A stretch of DNA of 64,000 nt from Kalaharituber pfeilii (taxonomy: Eukaryota; Ascomycota; Pezizomycetes; Pezizales; Pezizaceae): positions 1 to 64,000 of the forward strand of contig WHUZ01000120.1 of the NCBI GenBank assembly GCA_015179045.1, read 5' to 3'. A program made the translations under genes and the position numbers. Below the pieces are notes generated by a model. The model searched no databases and was not told where the DNA came from. It saw only the letters and a list, made by a program, of their open reading frames with translations. Positions 34,805 through 47,334 of the stretch are shown here, piece by piece (position 1 is the stretch's first letter; every line of letters begins with the position of its first letter).

Positions 34805-35020
34805 ACGTGCGCCGCCCGCTGGATGCGATCTTATCGCCCTCCCCTCCCCTCCCTCCCCTCCCCTACCCCACGGCCACCCTAAGTCCTTAAAGCCCGCGCT
34901 GCGCTGCTCCCCACCGCCATCCTCCCACCTGCTGGCCTCGCTTGTGTATTCATCGAACACTCATAGTGCCGCCGCGGCAGCAGGACGCAAAGTAAGCTCC
35001 CAAGCCCGCCCGACCCGCCC

Positions 35021-35062
35021 GCCTGCCTGCCTGCCTGCCAGCCTGCCTGCCTGCCAGCCAGC
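35021..35062 (+). repeat. (GCCT)n microsatellite, imperfect
   Basis: Runs of GCCT interrupted by GCCA units. Confidence 0.85.
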
Positions 35063-35332
35063 CATACCCGTTGGCTCCTTGCCGTCGGATAAATCCCATG
35101 CGGCACTGTCGCTGACATCTCATTCCTTCCAGATTGCTTTAGATTGCTTAGTCGCTTCTAGCACCCCGAAACTGGTGCCTTAGATCGTTCCTCGACGCCC
35201 CCTTCCTCCAATCTTATCCTAGATCGTCTCCAGTGCTGCCGCTTACACAGATCGTACACGCCACAGTATCTCTGAACCACAGGGAAACGCACCTGGCACC
35301 CCGTCGGCACCCCGCCCTTCGCGATAGGACAG

Positions 35333-35334
<2 letters not shown>

Positions 35335-35366
<32 letters not shown>
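35335..35366 (+). repeat. 32 bp poly-C tract
   Basis: Uninterrupted C-run in the leader of the bZIP gene; true length is uncertain in any assembly. Confidence 0.85.
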
Positions 35367-35369
<3 letters not shown>

Positions 35370-35961
35370 CACTTACCCATAGATACGTCTGCTGCTACTT
35401 GCTTTTTACACTATTCTCTACCAATTTGCTAGAGATCACCCCACTCTTGAGCGCCCTGCCCTTCCCTCTCTCCCACCATCATCTGACCCTTTTTTTTTTT
35501 TTTAATCTTAGCTCGCCCTCCCATCTACACCTGGCCTCCTTATCACCTTATTCCTGCTCATTGCATCCTCACCTAAGCTCCCAGCTCTCGGGGTTTATTA
35601 TTGATTATTTATTCTTGGAGAAAAGGGCAGAATTTGAACTGCGGAGGGGGTTCCAGAGAATTCAGGAGTAAGAGGGGAGACAGCTTCCTTTTTATCGACC
35701 CTAATTCAGCGCACGCTCATCACCCGCACCTCACCGTACTGTGGCTTCCCCTTTAGCGAAACAACCGACAGCCTGGGATTGTTGCAGCTGGAAGCAATTG
35801 GTAAGTGATCCATAAGCAAAGTACAGCAAACCTTTTCCTGCCCTCCCCTTCCTTTCAACGCCGACCATACCTTACACAGGCAATTTGCCTGCAAGTTTGT
35901 CTCACCGCCATAATGTTGTTTTGCGTTACCCGCATTTTGTTCTCTAGCACTGTTATCTAAG

Positions 35962-35993
<32 letters not shown>
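35962..35993 (+). repeat. 32 bp poly-A tract
   Basis: Uninterrupted A-run about 170 bp upstream of the bZIP start codon. It may be part of the promoter or leader, or the tail of an old retroposon; no target-site duplication is evident. Confidence 0.8.
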
Positions 35994-35996
<3 letters not shown>

Positions 35997-36164
35997 AACG
36001 TTACAAATATTGCGAGTGTTTTGGTGGGGCGTGGGTACTGAGATGGGGCATTAGGTTGCAGAAAGCCAGGCGATCACGACTTCGGTGAGCTGCTTCGTGC
36101 AGGAACGGAACGCGTTTTTTTAGTTTCTTGTCAGACCCGACAGAAAATAAAAATAAGATCCAAG

Positions 36165-37321
36165 ATGGACTACACTGCATATTCTTACAACCCTCAATTT
36201 GTTACTAGTAGTATGGGGTTTCCTCCAACACCCCAGAATGACTTCGATGCAGATTCTCCACCGGTAAGTTTGGCCCCCTTGTCCTGCCTTTTCCGAAGAG
36301 CGCCATTTCGACTTAGTGAGTTTCAGTGTCTATTGATTTTATTCACAATACCATTCTTCTGTATTGTTTCACAAGTTACCGTCCAGAACCTTTGATATAC
36401 TGACTTGGCTTTTGGGATAGACTAATTTTACAGCGTTCGACCCATTTCGGGCATACGATGGCGGTGTTGACGGACTTCCAACGCCAACAGGCAGCCAGCC
36501 CGGGTTGATAAAAGCGCAGCCGTTAGAGATGGATGCGGAGCTTCTTCACCAAGAGCAGAGCATGCGAGGGAGGAGCAGTAGCGAAGAGAAGGAGTTGACA
36601 CCTGCGCAGTCTGTATGTTTGCAAAACTTATTGGGCTGTCAATCTTGAGTTGTACTGATGTGCATACGTACCTGTAGCGGCGGAAAGAGCAAAATCGGCA
36701 AGCGTATGTTCTTCAAGCAATGTGATGAATTTCGCATGTGAAATGAAATGGCTAATGATCCTCCATAGTCAACGAGCGTTCCGAGAGCGCAAAGAAAAGG
36801 CCTTCAAGGACCTCGAAATGAAGCTTGCGACAATGGAAGCCTCTTCTTCCACTATCATGTCCGAAAACGAGATGCTCAAGCAACAGCTCCAAAAGTACCA
36901 AACTGAGAATGAGATCCTCCGGGCTACTAGCAAGCTGAACGCTAGCGCCATTGCAGCCGCAGCAGCCGCCGCCGCAAATAACGCTGCTGCTTCCCACGAC
37001 GAGGTAACGGAGGTCTCTGTCGGCCCAATGCAGTATAATCCCACGGACTTTTACGATAACCTCCTGCAGTCGCATCAAAATAAGGTGCCGAGTCATAGGA
37101 TCGTGCTTTCGCCGACAGGACAGAGGCTACTCGGAGCGGGAGCAACGTGGGATATGATTGTGGGGCATCCGCTTTATAAGCAGGGGCTCGTAGATGTGTC
37201 GGACGTGTGTGATAAGCTAAAGGGGGGCGCGAGGTGTGATGGACAGGGGCCAGTGTTTGAGGAGGCGGCGATTGAGGCGGCGATACAGATGAGCGCCGCG
37301 AGTGGACGGGATGAGTTGTAA
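36165..37321 (+). CDS. bZIP transcription factor, AP-1/Yap type
   Basis: Four exons: 36165-36263, 36421-36612, 36678-36703 and 36769-37321; introns of 157, 65 and 65 bp with GT-AG ends; 289 residues. The start MDYTAYSYNPQF is followed by an acidic, proline-containing N-terminus. The basic region RRKEQNRQAQRAFRERKEK is assembled across two splice junctions and has the Yap-type NxxAQxAFR signature. A leucine zipper follows (LEMKLATMEASSSTIMSENE, then LKQQLQKYQTENEIL). An Ala-run (SAIAAAAAAAANNAA) precedes a conserved C-terminal region. Yap-type factors bind TTAC half-sites and control stress, metabolic or developmental genes. There is no clear Cys-rich redox domain as in Yap1 itself, so it is more likely a KapC/FCR3-like relative. 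A long pyrimidine- and homopolymer-rich leader precedes it. Confidence 0.93.
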
Positions 37322-38683
37322 GAATGTAAATGTGGAGGAAGTGATGAAGTGTGAGGGTTGGGAGGTTGTTATGCTTTTGGAGTTTGTTGGTTTGGTATCA
37401 TCGGGAATCGACGTTTGGAATGAACGGAGTTGAGGCGAGCAGGAACAGGAGCAAGGTACTGACCACAATACGTTGTCGATACCGCTACAATGGTTTATAC
37501 CGGGAAAAAGGAAGGCCTTGATCTGGTCAAGGGGACTACGTGCGACTGCAACAAATACCAATATTATCAGAATACCCCTTTGTGCCTCTCGTTTCTAGTC
37601 ACGTTTATCATATACCCGAGATAAAGGCGCGTAAATGATGTGTAACTGTTTTTGTTTTTGTTTTTATCAGCTAGCGTTGCATACAATGACATTGCATCCG
37701 CTACACCAACCTTACCTCTGATTTAACACCCCCCACCTTCCCTATCCAGTTGCTATACCTCTTCCACCTTTCTCTCCTTCATTCATGCAACATACCTTTT
37801 GATCTGGTGCTTCTATTGGGCTCCATGTATCGTTCTTATCATTATTATTCACTTGAATTTTTCGGCGGTCGTCTCCCTTAGTTTACCTATCTCCACATTT
37901 TTACATTTAACATTTTGGTTCCATTTATATTTATATATATATTTTTCTTTTGACAATGTTGATGTCGATGATAGTTTCTCTTTTGCTTTCGGAAAGGCGA
38001 AATTGCGTTTTTTTTTTTTTTTTTTTTTATATTGTGGGGAATTTTTTTTCTTTTGGCGAAACAAACCTTTTGTATATTTCAAATGAATTTGAATTTGAAT
38101 TGAAACTTGAAATATTTCAACACTATATATATGTGCTAGTGATGGTTATCATTAAGTTGAGGGGAAGGGGAGGTTTAGGTGGGAAGAAGAGTTTGGGAGA
38201 TGGGGTAGTTCGCCAGTGTTGTGAGTTTGTTATCTGTTCGCATAGTGGCAGTCTTTCCCATATTTGCTGATGAGGAGCGTATACTTTAAGTATGCCCGCC
38301 GTATAGCCAGTATATTAATTGGGTACTGCGTGAGGGAAAGGGATGAGTGGAGGAAGGGAAGGCAGCACTGACCAACGTAGCCCCAAATGCAGCACCTCGT
38401 GCTGGTGCCTTCTATGCTTGGAAAGTCTCCACCACTGCGCCCATAGCTTCAAACACCCCCGCTCCTCTCCACGAGCTCTTTCTTCAGCTTCAGCTTTCTC
38501 TCAAGACCCTGCTCATTACATCTCCGTGACCTGCTTTTGCAATAAAATCTCCCAATATCAATAGCTTAAAGTAAGTTGGTTCTGTGCGAGACGCATAATG
38601 ATTTCCCCCGTTTCTGTTACTATTATCTCTTCCTCTTGACAGTAGATGCTGACACCTAAGGCATCGACAGCAAAAGCCTTGCC
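37322..38683. other. Intergenic between bZIP and cysteine-rich secreted protein
   Basis: 3' flank of the bZIP gene followed by T-rich sequence (37850-38060 with a 20 bp T-run near 38010) and the promoter region of the next gene. No other gene seen. Confidence 0.55.
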
Positions 38684-40143
38684 ATGTCCGTCATCAGAAA
38701 AGCCCTTTTCGTCATCCTCCTCCTCTTCCTCCTGACCAACCATGCATCCTGCAAACCCATCGCCGACAACTCCAACTCTCCAGGCACCACTTGCGTCTCT
38801 CCCGGGCTCTCATGTGAACTTTCCGAGCACACTTGCTGTGCAGGATACTCTTGTGTCCCATCTCAGACCTCCGACGACGCATACTGCGCCATGGCCCGTA
38901 AGCCATTCATTATGGCGAGTCCTGGCTCTATTACGACACAGCCAAGGTTCATGGGACGAGATCTCTCTTCTTTGGAGAATACAAACTTTCAACAACAGGA
39001 CTGCACGCCGTTGGGGTCTCCCTGTGACCCAACCGCACCACTTGCCTGCTGCCTAGACAGTTCCTGTCTGCAGCTTGAGGGCAACCATTACTGCGTTGAA
39101 GAAAGACGTAAGGGGATTGAGAAGCGAGACACAAATGGTGCAGACAAGTGTGGTAATCCCTCTATTTGCTCCATTGACGAGCATTGTTGCCATGATCATC
39201 GTTGTCAGAAGCACCATCCGGATACATGGCTGGGGACGTGTGTACCCGTGGGGTATATGCAGCGAAGAGAGGAGGAAATTGTGTGTCAATCGTACCATGA
39301 TTGTCCAATTGGGTACCAATGCTCGCATAGAGAATCAGGGACGTGGAATGGAGTGTGTGCAGCTCCGGAAAAACAAGATGGATGGTTAATTAACCGTCGA
39401 GATGAGGAAGCTATTCAAAAGGAGGAACAAAGTGAGGAGCCAGAAAGAAAGAAGATCGTGTTCCCAGAATATCCCACAGAGTGGTGTGTCCAGGAGGGAT
39501 GTCCGTGCTACTACACCTCACCGTGTGAAATGGGCATCTGTGATAATTATGACGAGCGCATGATTGGGAAATGTCGAAAGTTCCGCCCTGGAGAAGGAGA
39601 CAACTTGCAGCCAGGCTTCCCGATAGATACATTGGTATGCACTTATACCGGCTGCCCGTGCAACAAATGGCACGATCACTGCTTCAACGGCGCCTGCGAC
39701 GGCCTGAACCGCGCGGGCTACGGCAAATGTCGCCCCTTCCGCCCACAAGAGGAACCTCGAAACAACCGCAAGATCAACGAAGCATGCAAGGACGTTGGCT
39801 GTGCCTGCGACAGGGCAGACTATCCCTGCAAGAACTCGAGATGTGTGGTTGTTGGGAAGAACAAGTACGGGAGATGCAGAAGGTTTGATGAAAGTGAGAA
39901 GATGCTGTATACGAGGCAGGAGTACGATGCCAGGTGTAGGGGTGAGGGATGTCCGTGTAGAAGGCAGGAGGATTGTTTGGTGGGAATGTGTGGCGGGTAT
40001 AATGAGAGGGGGTGGGCAGGTGTAGAGTCTGTAGGAGGTGCGGGGGGGGAATGGAGAGGAGGGAGGTAGTATGGGGGAATACTGTGGGGGTGGAATGGGA
40101 AGAGGAGACGGGAGGGAGGATTGGTGGTGAGAAAGGGGTTTAA
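38684..40143 (+). CDS. Secreted modular cysteine-rich protein with dibasic sites
   Basis: A single long frame from ATG 38684. Signal peptide MSVIRKALFVILLLFLLTNH with likely cleavage around ASC. At least eight cysteine modules follow: residues 37-69, 97-137, 156-187 and 201-226 (CC-containing type), then 268-298, 319-349, 368-398 and 418 to the end (GCPC...C...C...GKCR type). Kex2-like dibasic sites fall between modules: KR 147-148, RR 194-195, RR 238-239. The fourth GCPC module is broken after GGYNERG. Adding one G to the five-G run at 40008-40012 restores the GxGRCR motif of the other modules and moves the stop from 40069 to 40141-40143. No named family is recognised. Likely extracellular or wall-associated, possibly released as several peptides; function unknown. 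No intron needed. Confidence 0.85.
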
Positions 40144-41121
40144 TAGGGAGATTGTGCAGGATGTCTGTTGGATGAAGTGGGGAGGGAATCTTCGGTTTTT
40201 TTTTCTTGCTGCTTTTCCATTAGTAGGTGTAATTTTGCATTCGCTGGATGTCATTTGCTCTAGAAGGACCTTATATCGTGGGGCGTACGGAGGTAGTTGG
40301 ACCATCCAAAATCCAAAAAGAGGGAAAGAATAAAGTCGACATTGGGAAAAAGCATGAAAACCAAAAAAATTTGAAAATACAATTTGATATCTTCCCACCG
40401 TCGTCTTTGAACCTTTTCCCGCATAAAAAAATGGGACTGTCCTTTGTCTATTGCCTTCTATCTGTGTCAGTCAAACTGTGACAAATTGCGAATTTTCAAA
40501 CTTTAGCAGAACGTTACCCTGAAAAAAGGGTAACCCCCCTCCACCCTTCAAAGATTGAAAGAAATGGGAAAATTCATAAACCATATCACGTAGTGATGTA
40601 CTGTACGTATCGTATCTACTTGCAGTTCGTTACCCCCCTTCTCTTGTTAAACAATTCTCTCATATATACTAAATTTAGCCTTAGATATATGACGCTCATA
40701 CATCATGTAGATATATCTCCGAGAAGTGCTACGGGGGTGGGCAAAGGATGGTATATATAGTAAACGTTTCTCTTTTGTCATAGTGATACGGCAACATACA
40801 AATGCACAACAGCCAAGACGTCAATTCAGCTAAAACACTACATGAAAAATTCATCACATCAAGCATAGCAGTTTCCCATCCTTATTCCATTTTCTCTCAA
40901 GAAAATTTCAATTAACACACTCCTGATTCCGTCCCGACATTATCCTATTGAATAGAAAACTTCAAAGCAATTGAAATCATGAAGCATCCCCCTTACTACC
41001 CCCAGTCACAGCCCCATATTTCTTCTGAAACAAACTGGGCGGAACCTGCGCTGCATCAGAAGTATCTCGCCCTCTTTCTTCTGGTTAGCGCTGAAGCGTG
41101 TAAGTATGATGATCGACTTAC
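40144..41121. other. Intergenic between convergent genes
   Basis: AT-rich 3' flanks of two convergent genes. Plus-strand frame 40979-41419 overlaps the 3' end of the repeat-protein gene and is a shadow. Nothing else seen. Confidence 0.55.
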
Positions 41122-42840
41122 CTACGCATGCTTTCCACCAGGGGCAGCAAACGTCTTGTTGCCTCCAAAAGTCTTGGAGCCATCAAGATCACTGTCAACT
41201 CTCGGGTCAAGCTTGTTCAGCAAGTCGGACTTGTGGGGACCAGCGGTATGCGGTGCTGGACCAGGGTATGTGGAAGTCGACCCAGGAACAGTGGAAGTAC
41301 GTTGCGCCGTGGTAGGGTGCGCGCTAGTAGGATGGGTAGTAGTAGGGTGCTTGGTGGCATGTTGCGTGGTGGTCGTACTTGGATGTCCGCTAATTCCAGC
41401 GGAAGATTGCGGACCATAGCTGGTAGAACCGCTGTGTGTAGGTCCCATTCCGGGGATACCGCCAGTAGTGCCCGCAGTAGCAGCAGCAGCTCGGTCATCA
41501 CGGCCCGAATCAACGCGGGGGTCAAGCTTATTTGCTGTTTTGGAGGAGTGCGGCCCAGCGGTGGGAGCATCACGGTGATCCCTGTCAGAATCCACGCGAG
41601 GATCAAGCTTATTTGCGATATTGGAGGAGTGCGGTCCAGTGGTAGGAGCATCTCGATGATCCCTGTCGGAGTCCACGCGAGGATCGAGCTTATTTGCGAT
41701 ATTGGAGGAGTGCGGTCCAGCAGTGGGAACATCTCGGTGATCACCGTCAGAGTCCACGCGAGGGTCGAGCTTGTTGGCAGCAGTGGAAGAGTGTGGACCT
41801 TCCCCGGAAGTGTGGTGGGAACCTGGAACACCAATGGCAGTAACACCACCTGGACGTCCAATGTAGGTAGAGCCACGGGTGTCGATATCAGACTCAACAC
41901 GAGGATCAGACCTGCCCAAATCACTTACGCGAGGACCAGTGGTGTGGTGAGCACCGGTTACGGTTCCCAAACCAGTCGTGGTCCCCAAACCGGTTGTTCC
42001 AGCAGGACCACTAATAGTGGGATCCCTCATGCCCAAATTGGTAGACTCATCACGATCAGAGTCAACACGAGGATCAAGCTTGTTTGCAATATCGCTGCGG
42101 TGAGGACCAGCGGTGGTAGTAGGGCCAGCAGTAGAACCAGTAGTACCAGTAGTACCAGTAGTACCATAAGTAGTTGATGATCCAAGGGTGCTAGGTTGAT
42201 CACGGCCAGATTCAACTCTTGGTTCAGACTCTTTCAAAACTGTAGGGTGGTGAGGGCCACCGGGAGTGGAACTCAATCCACCAGCAGAAAAAGCACCACC
42301 TCCGGTAGCACGCTGAGTGCCGCTCAAGTCAGAATCGACACGAGCTACGTAAACCCAACCCATATTAGCATCCATTAGGACAAGGTCATAGATCTCATAT
42401 TCATATAGGACTACTCACGATCAAGCTTATTAGTGATATTGGAAGAATGTGGTCCATAAGTAGTGGTTCCCTGGTGAGATCCGTAACCACCGGTGTCAGT
42501 TTTGCCGGTCCCAATCGTAGACGATCTTTCTCTATCAGAGTGCACACGAGCTACATCCCCATACATATATATATTAGCATTACTAACCTTAACCGTACTC
42601 CATCCTCTCCTCATACAGAACTCGGAAGGAAAGTGAACACTTACGATCTAGCTTATTTGCAACATCCGACTTGTGTGGTCCTGCAGTCCTTTGAGTCTCA
42701 TGAGTATCCGTGGTCGTGGCACCGACCCCCGTAGTCCCCCCTGGATGTTGCTGGGTGGTCCCCGTACGGGTTTCTGTAGTATCCTCCGCCGTATCATGGC
42801 CGGTGAAGGCGTCCTTCACCTTGTTGATGATGTTGCTCAT
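41122..42840 (-). CDS. Disordered hydrophilic repeat protein (GPHSSNxANKLDPRVDSD repeats)
   Basis: Three exons: 42645-42840, 42419-42550 and 41122-42344; introns 94 and 74 bp; 516 residues. It begins MSNIINKVKDAFTGHD, an amphipathic-looking start, then is almost wholly Gly/Thr/Ser/Pro/Asp-rich. About ten copies of a unit with consensus GPHSSNIANKLDPRVDSD are separated by variable linkers (GTTGTTGTTGST, HRDAPTTGPHSS and similar). No transmembrane segment or hydrophobic core. Both introns interrupt the unit at the identical place, within the Pro codon of LD-P-RV (C|CT, phase 1), pointing to exon duplication. The stop TAG is directly followed by GTAAGT, so alternative splicing cannot change it. 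Hydrophilic repeat proteins of this sort are often stress-induced (LEA/hydrophilin-like); that role is inference. The family is common in filamentous fungi as uncharacterised protein, to my recollection. Confidence 0.85.
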
Positions 42841-45319
42841 GATGGATTAAGTGTAGAGGAGTATAAAGGAAGTATCTGAGCTTGTATGTCTGCTTCTAGG
42901 ATAGTAGAAGTTCGTTTGATGAGCGTCAATGTGAACTTGAATGAAGATGTGGAGGAGGACAGAAAGAGATCAGGGACCCGAGACCTCACTTATATAGCCC
43001 CCAAGTGCCTTCTCTCCTGCTTCTTCCTTCCCCATCCAGATCCTGCCTAATCCGGTCATCCGCAATCGCAATGCCAAGGTGCCTGCCTTGGAACCAGCTG
43101 CCCAGCCAATTTCAACTCCGTCATAGAAGCCCCAGAGGGAAGCAGTAGGAAGCTTAGCTCAGCCTTACCAAGGCAGTAGCAAGGTTTCAGGCACACGCAC
43201 CCCCACACAAGCAGCGGTTACCTGCCTTCGCACGCAAGCCACCCCCCACCACCAAACAAAACTCACGCCACCTCCAACTGTCATTCAATTCAAGCCGCCC
43301 AGCTCCCAGCTTCGATTCCAGCCACGGCAACTGCAGGCAACAGCAAGTTGCCAAGCCCCACGCACAAATTGTGAAGTAATAAAACGTCATAATGATGGTC
43401 CTAACCGTCATCTGGTTACAAGACCCTCCATGCTCTAGCCTCTGGTCACGAGACTACTCTAGCCTCATCCCTGATCAACCAACGCCACAATGTTAACACA
43501 TGAGCCCTACTGCACGATCTTATCATGTTACGTTCCTACTTGCCCTGAATCAGAAACCTGTTCCTGCTCTTCGCCCGTTGATTATTCCCTTAATTTAGAC
43601 GTATCCCACGGGCTTCTTCAATTTTCCTACTGCAAATTCATTCTCCCGTCACAAGCGCCATATGTGCCCATCATACCAGCGTCCTTGCAGTGCCCATTAA
43701 TATTCGGAGAGCACTTCGTATACTGTAGAAACCCTCACCCTCCATATATCCAGTTATTGTACCTTACATATACAATGACGTCACCGAATCAAGTTTCCTC
43801 TTGCCAAGATTTTCAAACCTTTACATATGGGTGTTGCACAACTTTTATCTGATCCATGAATTCCTCCTGCAGTGCCGAGAAAACCTTACCACACGAGACT
43901 ACTCACCACACACAAAACATGTAAACTAATTACTACTACTGTATCACGTTGCTTGTTATCTATCCTCTCACATTAAGTACAAGTGAGGATTGGGAAACCG
44001 GAAGGAAGCGTTGACTACGAAAAAGTGGCCAGAAGGAGACCAATTTGTTACGCACTTGACCTATAACTTCACCTCATCCAGAGCCCACCTATACCTAGAT
44101 ACGAGAACAAATTAGAACCAGCACAGTATCCAAATAAAACATAACTCTCCCAACATCCTCCGCACCTACCCAAGTATCCCCATACTTTCCCCACCTTACA
44201 TACGTACAATATCAAACCCCATCCCCTCCTCTCTCTCCAAAAACCCCCTCTCACCGTACACAAACAATTTCCTCTTACCCTCACATATTCAAACTAAACC
44301 ACAGTTACCATCCATATTGTTCTCGTGCCCCAGAGTTAAACACATGCATACATAATCATAACCGTTTTACGAAACTTTGATAATCCATCGTGCAACCCAT
44401 ACCCACCCCATATATACAGCGCCAATCTCCCCTCCCCTCGTCCACAAAAAACATACCTAAAAGTCAAGAAGAACAAAAAGCCTCCTCTTCTCTCCTTCCC
44501 TCCTTCCTTCCCTTCTTCCCTTCCACAAAACACACCTTACACCAACATACCATACCATCCTCACAAACCATCATTATTTTAATTCTTTCTTTCGATATCG
44601 TAAACCAACCCCCTTGACCATTCACCTAAATTCACATTTTTACCATCACAACAACAATAATTATTTATCTTCCCCCTCCTTCCCCCATGCAGTATATGCC
44701 TATATGCAACGTAATGCACTAATACATATAAATATTTAAACCCCTACATATCAGTCATTCATTCGTCCAAAATATTCCAAAGAAAAGGGACGGGCAAATA
44801 AATCCTCCACACAAAACAAACCAAACAATCGAAACAAAAAAGCCATCCCCACGACAAACATCACTCCCCCAGAAATGTTAAACCTTTTTTTTTTTGGCAT
44901 TTCCGTTCCATTTTTTTTCAAAATAAAAATTAATCACACACACCACCTTTCCACTCCCCCGCTCTCACATTCTCCAAACCACAAAAAATCAAAACCAAAA
45001 AAACCAACCAACCTCCCGAAAAGGACATGTAACGTTTCATACACACCCTACACAAGTACGTGTGTGTCTGTGCAAGCCCACCCCCACAAACACAAACATG
45101 CATGCAAAACAACACCACGACTACTACCAGCCATCCCCTTCATCTCTCTTCATTCAATTCAATTCATTCATTAAAACCAAACCAAAAACAAAAAAAAGAA
45201 ATGCATGAGAAAACAAACATCAAATCAAATCAACCCATGCCCAAAAAAACAAAAAAAAAGAATGCCTTCATCCAAACAACGTAAACAAGTTCAGAAAAAA
45301 ACCCCAATTCAAGCATCTA
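42841..45319. other. Intergenic region
   Basis: Left part is the 5' flank of the repeat protein. Two imperfect copies of the dispersed motif (CTGGTTACAAGACC at 43412 and CTGGTCACGAGACTA at 43442) lie here. From about 44100 the plus strand is pyrimidine/A-rich (3' flank of the RING gene). The plus-strand frame 43490-43852 shows no domain. Confidence 0.5.
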
Positions 45320-47334
45320 CTATGTCCCAGTCGCACCCCAACTTCCAACTACCACATTACTACTCTCCCCAGGCATTATCAACGGCGTCGTCTCATTCAC
45401 TCGTGTTGTAGCCGTCGTCGTCGTCGCTGCTGACTCTCCCGCCGTCCCATTCCTTGCTCTTCCCCTCCTCCCCCTCCTCCTCCTCCTCCCCGCCCCCGCT
45501 GAGCTTTCCCCCACCCCATCCCCATTCCTCTCCGCCAAACCCCTCACACTCCTCCCTCTTCCTCCTCCCACCATCTCGACAATCCATCTCCTCCAACCCA
45601 CCCTCGGTCCCAACCCCTCCCACATCGACCCCGACGCACTCTCCTCCCTCTCCCCACCACTCTCACCATACTCTCCACTATCGTCCTCAAACCCCCTCTC
45701 CAGATCCTCCCCTGTGACCCCCCCATACTTCTCTCTCACCATCTTCACCACATCCCCCTTACAAATCGGACACGTCCTTCTTCTCGTCACCAACCAGGGT
45801 GTAATGCATCCCACATGAAACTCATGCCCGCACGGCAGCCTCATCACCCTCGACACATTCGGCACATAGTCCTCCAAACACACCACGCACTCCAGCGACG
45901 ACGACGGCACGTTATACGCCGGGTTGACAAACGTGCCATGGTTGCCGTTCAGAGGCCCCGTGCATGTCACTTCCTCGTGTGAAACATCCCCGTTGACCTG
46001 TGTAGACGCACTTGAGACACCGCTGTCAGCCCCACTCTCACCTTCCGAATCTGTTGTTGGAGGAGTTGTGTTTCCCCCGAAGCCCTTCGACTCCTTCTTC
46101 TTCTTCTCCTTCGCGTTCTTCCCTTGTCGTCCAGCCTGTTTAATCACAGAACTCTGTACAGGGGTCGTATATACCCTCACCGGCAAGCTCTCAACAATCG
46201 ACTTTGGTGCCCTCCACCTCCGTCGCTGAAGACGTGCGCGGATAGCTAGCATTGCTACAACGCATCTTTTAGCACTTGCACTCTCTAAACATACAAATAT
46301 ACTTATCCAAAGAGTGCAATTAAAGGAACGAGAGGGGGGGAACAACTCACTATACACAATCCCCAGCGTCCCCAACGGGCTCACCACTAGCACCAATAAC
46401 GTATCCAAAAACGGGTTAACGGGGCCAGGCGTACATGCAAGCATGACCCATAGGCCTTCTCTATGTCCATCTTCACCATCCCCACCATCCCTATTATCTC
46501 CACCCGGCTCGTCTTCATAGTGATAGTCCGGATTGGATGGATTACCGATTGGCGGAACTCGAGGCACCGGAGGGTCGCGCGGTGGGCGCCTTGGAGCCGT
46601 ACTCGATGGCATCAAGGATACAAGCAATTGCGCTGTCGTATGTGTTGTAAACACGCTTGGGATCGTAACGCTCGATGTGTCCCCTTCAATAATCATTAGC
46701 TATGCATAACCCCACACCCTTAAAAATGTTGAATATTATCGTGGTACCCACCCTTGGCATACATTGTCACTAGTCCCCTCCCGCCCAGATTATCCCCCAC
46801 AATGACTGCTATAGCCCCTCTCCTCTGCGCCCACATAACCTTCTCCAGAAACCCGCATCCACCCCTCTGCATCAACACAATTCTGCCATTAAGGCTTTCT
46901 CCATCTCTATCTCTCCCTTTCTGCCGGCCTGCGCGCTCCCCCTCCGTCAACACCCACATCTCCCTCCTCTGCAATTCCTCTGCATCCATTGTAAGCCCAG
47001 CCTCTCCCTCCGCATCCCCACACCCCAATTCCCCCTCCTCCAACGCCACCAACCTCCCCGTCAACGCTCTCTGTCTCCCGTCCTTTCCATCCTTGCCTCC
47101 GTCCCCCGTCTCGTCCCCATCCTCCTCCGGCAGCTCCGGCCCAAACGCCGCCGGCCTTGCCAAAAAGAACGTCGAATGGTCATCCACCAGCGTAATGATT
47201 GCGGACCTTGGAAACAGCGACGGCGTGCGCGCAGACAGAGGTACACCGAAGGGTGAGACCGAGAATGTGAAGATCAACACAAAGAGTACCAGGATGGCGA
47301 GGAGGAGTATCATGAGGCGGAATATCGGGGGCAT
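45320..47334 (-). CDS. PA-TM-RING membrane protein, probable E3 ubiquitin ligase
   Basis: Exons 46752-47334, 46351-46683 and 45320-46254; 616 residues. N-terminal signal/membrane segment (LMILLLAILVLFVLIFTFSV). A protease-associated (PA) domain includes GRIVLMQRGGCGFLEKVMWA and, across the first splice, MYAKGDTSSVTIPSVF. A second hydrophobic segment (NPFLDTLLVLVVSPLGTLGI) is followed by basic and Ser-rich cytosolic sequence. A C3H2C3 RING-H2 finger begins CVVCLEDYVP, with LPCGHEFHVGC and CPICK. This is the RNF13/RNF167-type architecture: endomembrane ubiquitin ligases with a lumenal PA domain. The first intron uses donor GTGGGT at 46751. The second intron (96 bp) is in frame and stop-free, so it could be retained. 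The C-terminus is Gly/Glu/Arg-rich and low complexity; extra residues within the PA domain are acidic. Confidence 0.9.

Larger units (their letters stand above)
32137..36164. other. Gene-poor stretch and 5' flank of the bZIP gene
   Basis: No gene seen. Contains an A-run (32744-32765), an AT/TA microsatellite near 32857-32863, microsatellites listed separately, a GC-rich block (34100-34720) with meaningless long frames on both strands, and pyrimidine-rich 5' leader sequence of the bZIP gene from about 35100. Confidence 0.5.

Noticed and set aside
35962..35993. Poly-A tract as a second retroposon tail
   Set aside because: No flanking target-site duplication and no empty site to compare, so a plain homopolymer is the safer reading.
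41128..42177. 349-codon plus-strand open frame
   Set aside because: Antisense shadow of the GPH-repeat gene. The periodic codons on the minus strand keep this frame open; the sense gene has correct splicing and composition.
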